From assembly GCA_037577475.1 (NCBI GenBank), contig CM075204.1, forward strand, positions 248,001-312,000: a stretch of 64,000 nt of DNA. The letters run 5' to 3'. Positions 62,901 to 64,000 of the stretch are shown here, piece by piece. Within the stretch, counting starts at the first letter, position 1. Every line of letters begins with the position of its first letter. This stretch comes from Chaunax sp. Z400 (Eukaryota; Chordata; Actinopteri; Lophiiformes; Chaunacidae). The notes under the pieces are model-generated. The model was not told where the DNA came from. It made no database searches and was given only the letters and a program-made list of their open reading frames with translations. Both the position numbers and the translations under genes were made by a program.

Positions 62901-64000
62901 ATAAGACATAACACATAAAACATAAAACAAAAAACATAAGACATAAGACATTGCACATACAACATAACACATAAAACATAAGACATAACACATAAAACAT
63001 AAAAGAAAAAACATAAGACATAAGACATTGCACATACAACATAACACATACAACATAAAACACAAGACATAACACATATAACATAACACATAACACATAA
63101 AACATAACACATACAACATAACACATAAAACAAAAGAAAAAACATAAAACATAACACATTGCACATACAACATAACATAAAACATAAGACATAACACATA
63201 AAACATAACACTTAAAACATAACACACACAACATAAGACATAACACATACAACATAAGACATAACACATACAACATAAGACATAACACATAAAACATAAC
63301 ACATAAGACATAACACATACAACATAACACAATACATAAAACATAACACATAAGACATAACACATACAACATAAAACATAACACATACAACTAAACACAT
63401 ACACATACAACATAAGACAAAACACATACAACTAAACACATAACACATACAACATAAGACATAACACATAAGACATAACACATACAACATAACACACGAG
63501 ACATAACACATATACACATAACACATAAAACATAAAACAAAAAACATTAGACATAAGACATTGCACATACAACATAACACATAAAACATAAGACATAAGA
63601 CATAACACATAAAAGAAAAAACATAAGACATAACACATTGCACATAAAACATAACACTTAAAACATAACACACACAACATAAGACATAACACATACAACA
63701 TAAGACATAACACATACAACATAACATAAAACATAACACATACAACATAAGACATAACACATACAACATAAGACATAACACATACAACATAACACAATAC
63801 ATAAAACATAACACATAAGACATAACACATACAACATAAAACATAACACATACAACATAAGAATTAACACATACAACATAACACATAACACATAAAACAC
63901 AACACAGACAACATAAGACATATCACATAAAACATAACACATAAGACATCACACATACAACATAAGACATAACACATACAACATAAGACATAACACATAA
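59906..64000 (+). repeat. Heptanucleotide satellite array 3 (runs past window end)
   Basis: At least 4.1 kb of CATAACA-type heptamers. The first several hundred bases follow array 1 almost base by base (for example CACGTAAAACATAAC, CATAGCACATGACAC, AACGTAACATATAC and CATAAGGCATAACAC in the same order). Longer higher-order blocks, such as those with CATTGCACATACAAC and AAAAGAAAAAAC, also match array 1 but in changed copy number. Minus-strand open frames up to 567 residues are periodic artefacts. Confidence 0.92.

Noticed and set aside
59906..64000. Telomeric repeat at the window end
   Set aside because: The unit is 7 bp of CATAACA type, not the vertebrate TTAGGG/CCCTAA, and similar arrays are interstitial at 4025 and 30850.

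Overview
The window looks like nuclear DNA of a vertebrate, most likely a teleost fish. Three things point there: a decayed RLE-type non-LTR retrotransposon, Tc1, L2-like, tRNA-SINE and piggyBac remnants of kinds common in fish genomes, and the very large fraction of tandem repeat. I see no convincing host protein-coding gene, rRNA, tRNA gene or CRISPR array. Almost all long open frames are by-products of tandem repeats.

Layout. About 50 kb is made of three repeat modules, always in the same orientation. (1) The 'M block' is a unique-looking segment of about 0.86-0.98 kb that carries promoter-like motifs (two ETS sites, a half CRE, a full CRE and a TATA box). There are 11 copies: 1-650, 1094-1956, 7474-8454, 8934-9790, 47555-48537, 48981-49961, 50441-51304, 52033-52889, 53618-54474, 55203-58144 (split by a transposon) and 58624-59488. 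(2) A 35-bp minisatellite follows every M block, from about 0.4 kb up to the 21-kb tract at 9791-30849, where higher-order repeats of 1724, 1365 and 598 bp are visible. (3) A heptanucleotide satellite (CATAACA and variants) forms three arrays at 4025-7274, 30850-34693 and 59906 to the window end, each entered through the same junction sequence. M blocks come in two forms, A (with an extra leader of about 155 bp) and B (without). Each heptamer array is preceded by a B-type block, so the region reads as a super-repeat: A block - 35-bp array - B block - 35-bp array - heptamer array.

Between the second heptamer array and the right-hand M-block cluster lies 12.4 kb of non-satellite DNA (34694-47070). 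It holds a tandem repeat of about 277 bp, a dead minus-strand RLE-type retrotransposon (RT, connector, zinc knuckle and restriction-like endonuclease pieces with stops, frameshifts and lost catalytic or zinc residues), a hairpin element, a tRNA-derived SINE, a Tc1 transposase relic (minus), an L2/CR1-like LINE tail (plus), and a 30-bp AT-rich minisatellite interrupted by a GC-richer repeat with a hairpin.

In the right-hand cluster one M block was hit by a 1963-bp piggyBac-type transposon (55580-57542) with a perfect TTAA duplication. Removing it restores the exact 1585-bp period, so the insertion postdates the tandem amplification or entered one unit of an existing array. The most interesting candidate 'system' is the promoter-bearing macrosatellite itself, which could drive repeated transcription through the 35-bp and heptamer arrays. 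That is inference from motifs; no expression data are available here.
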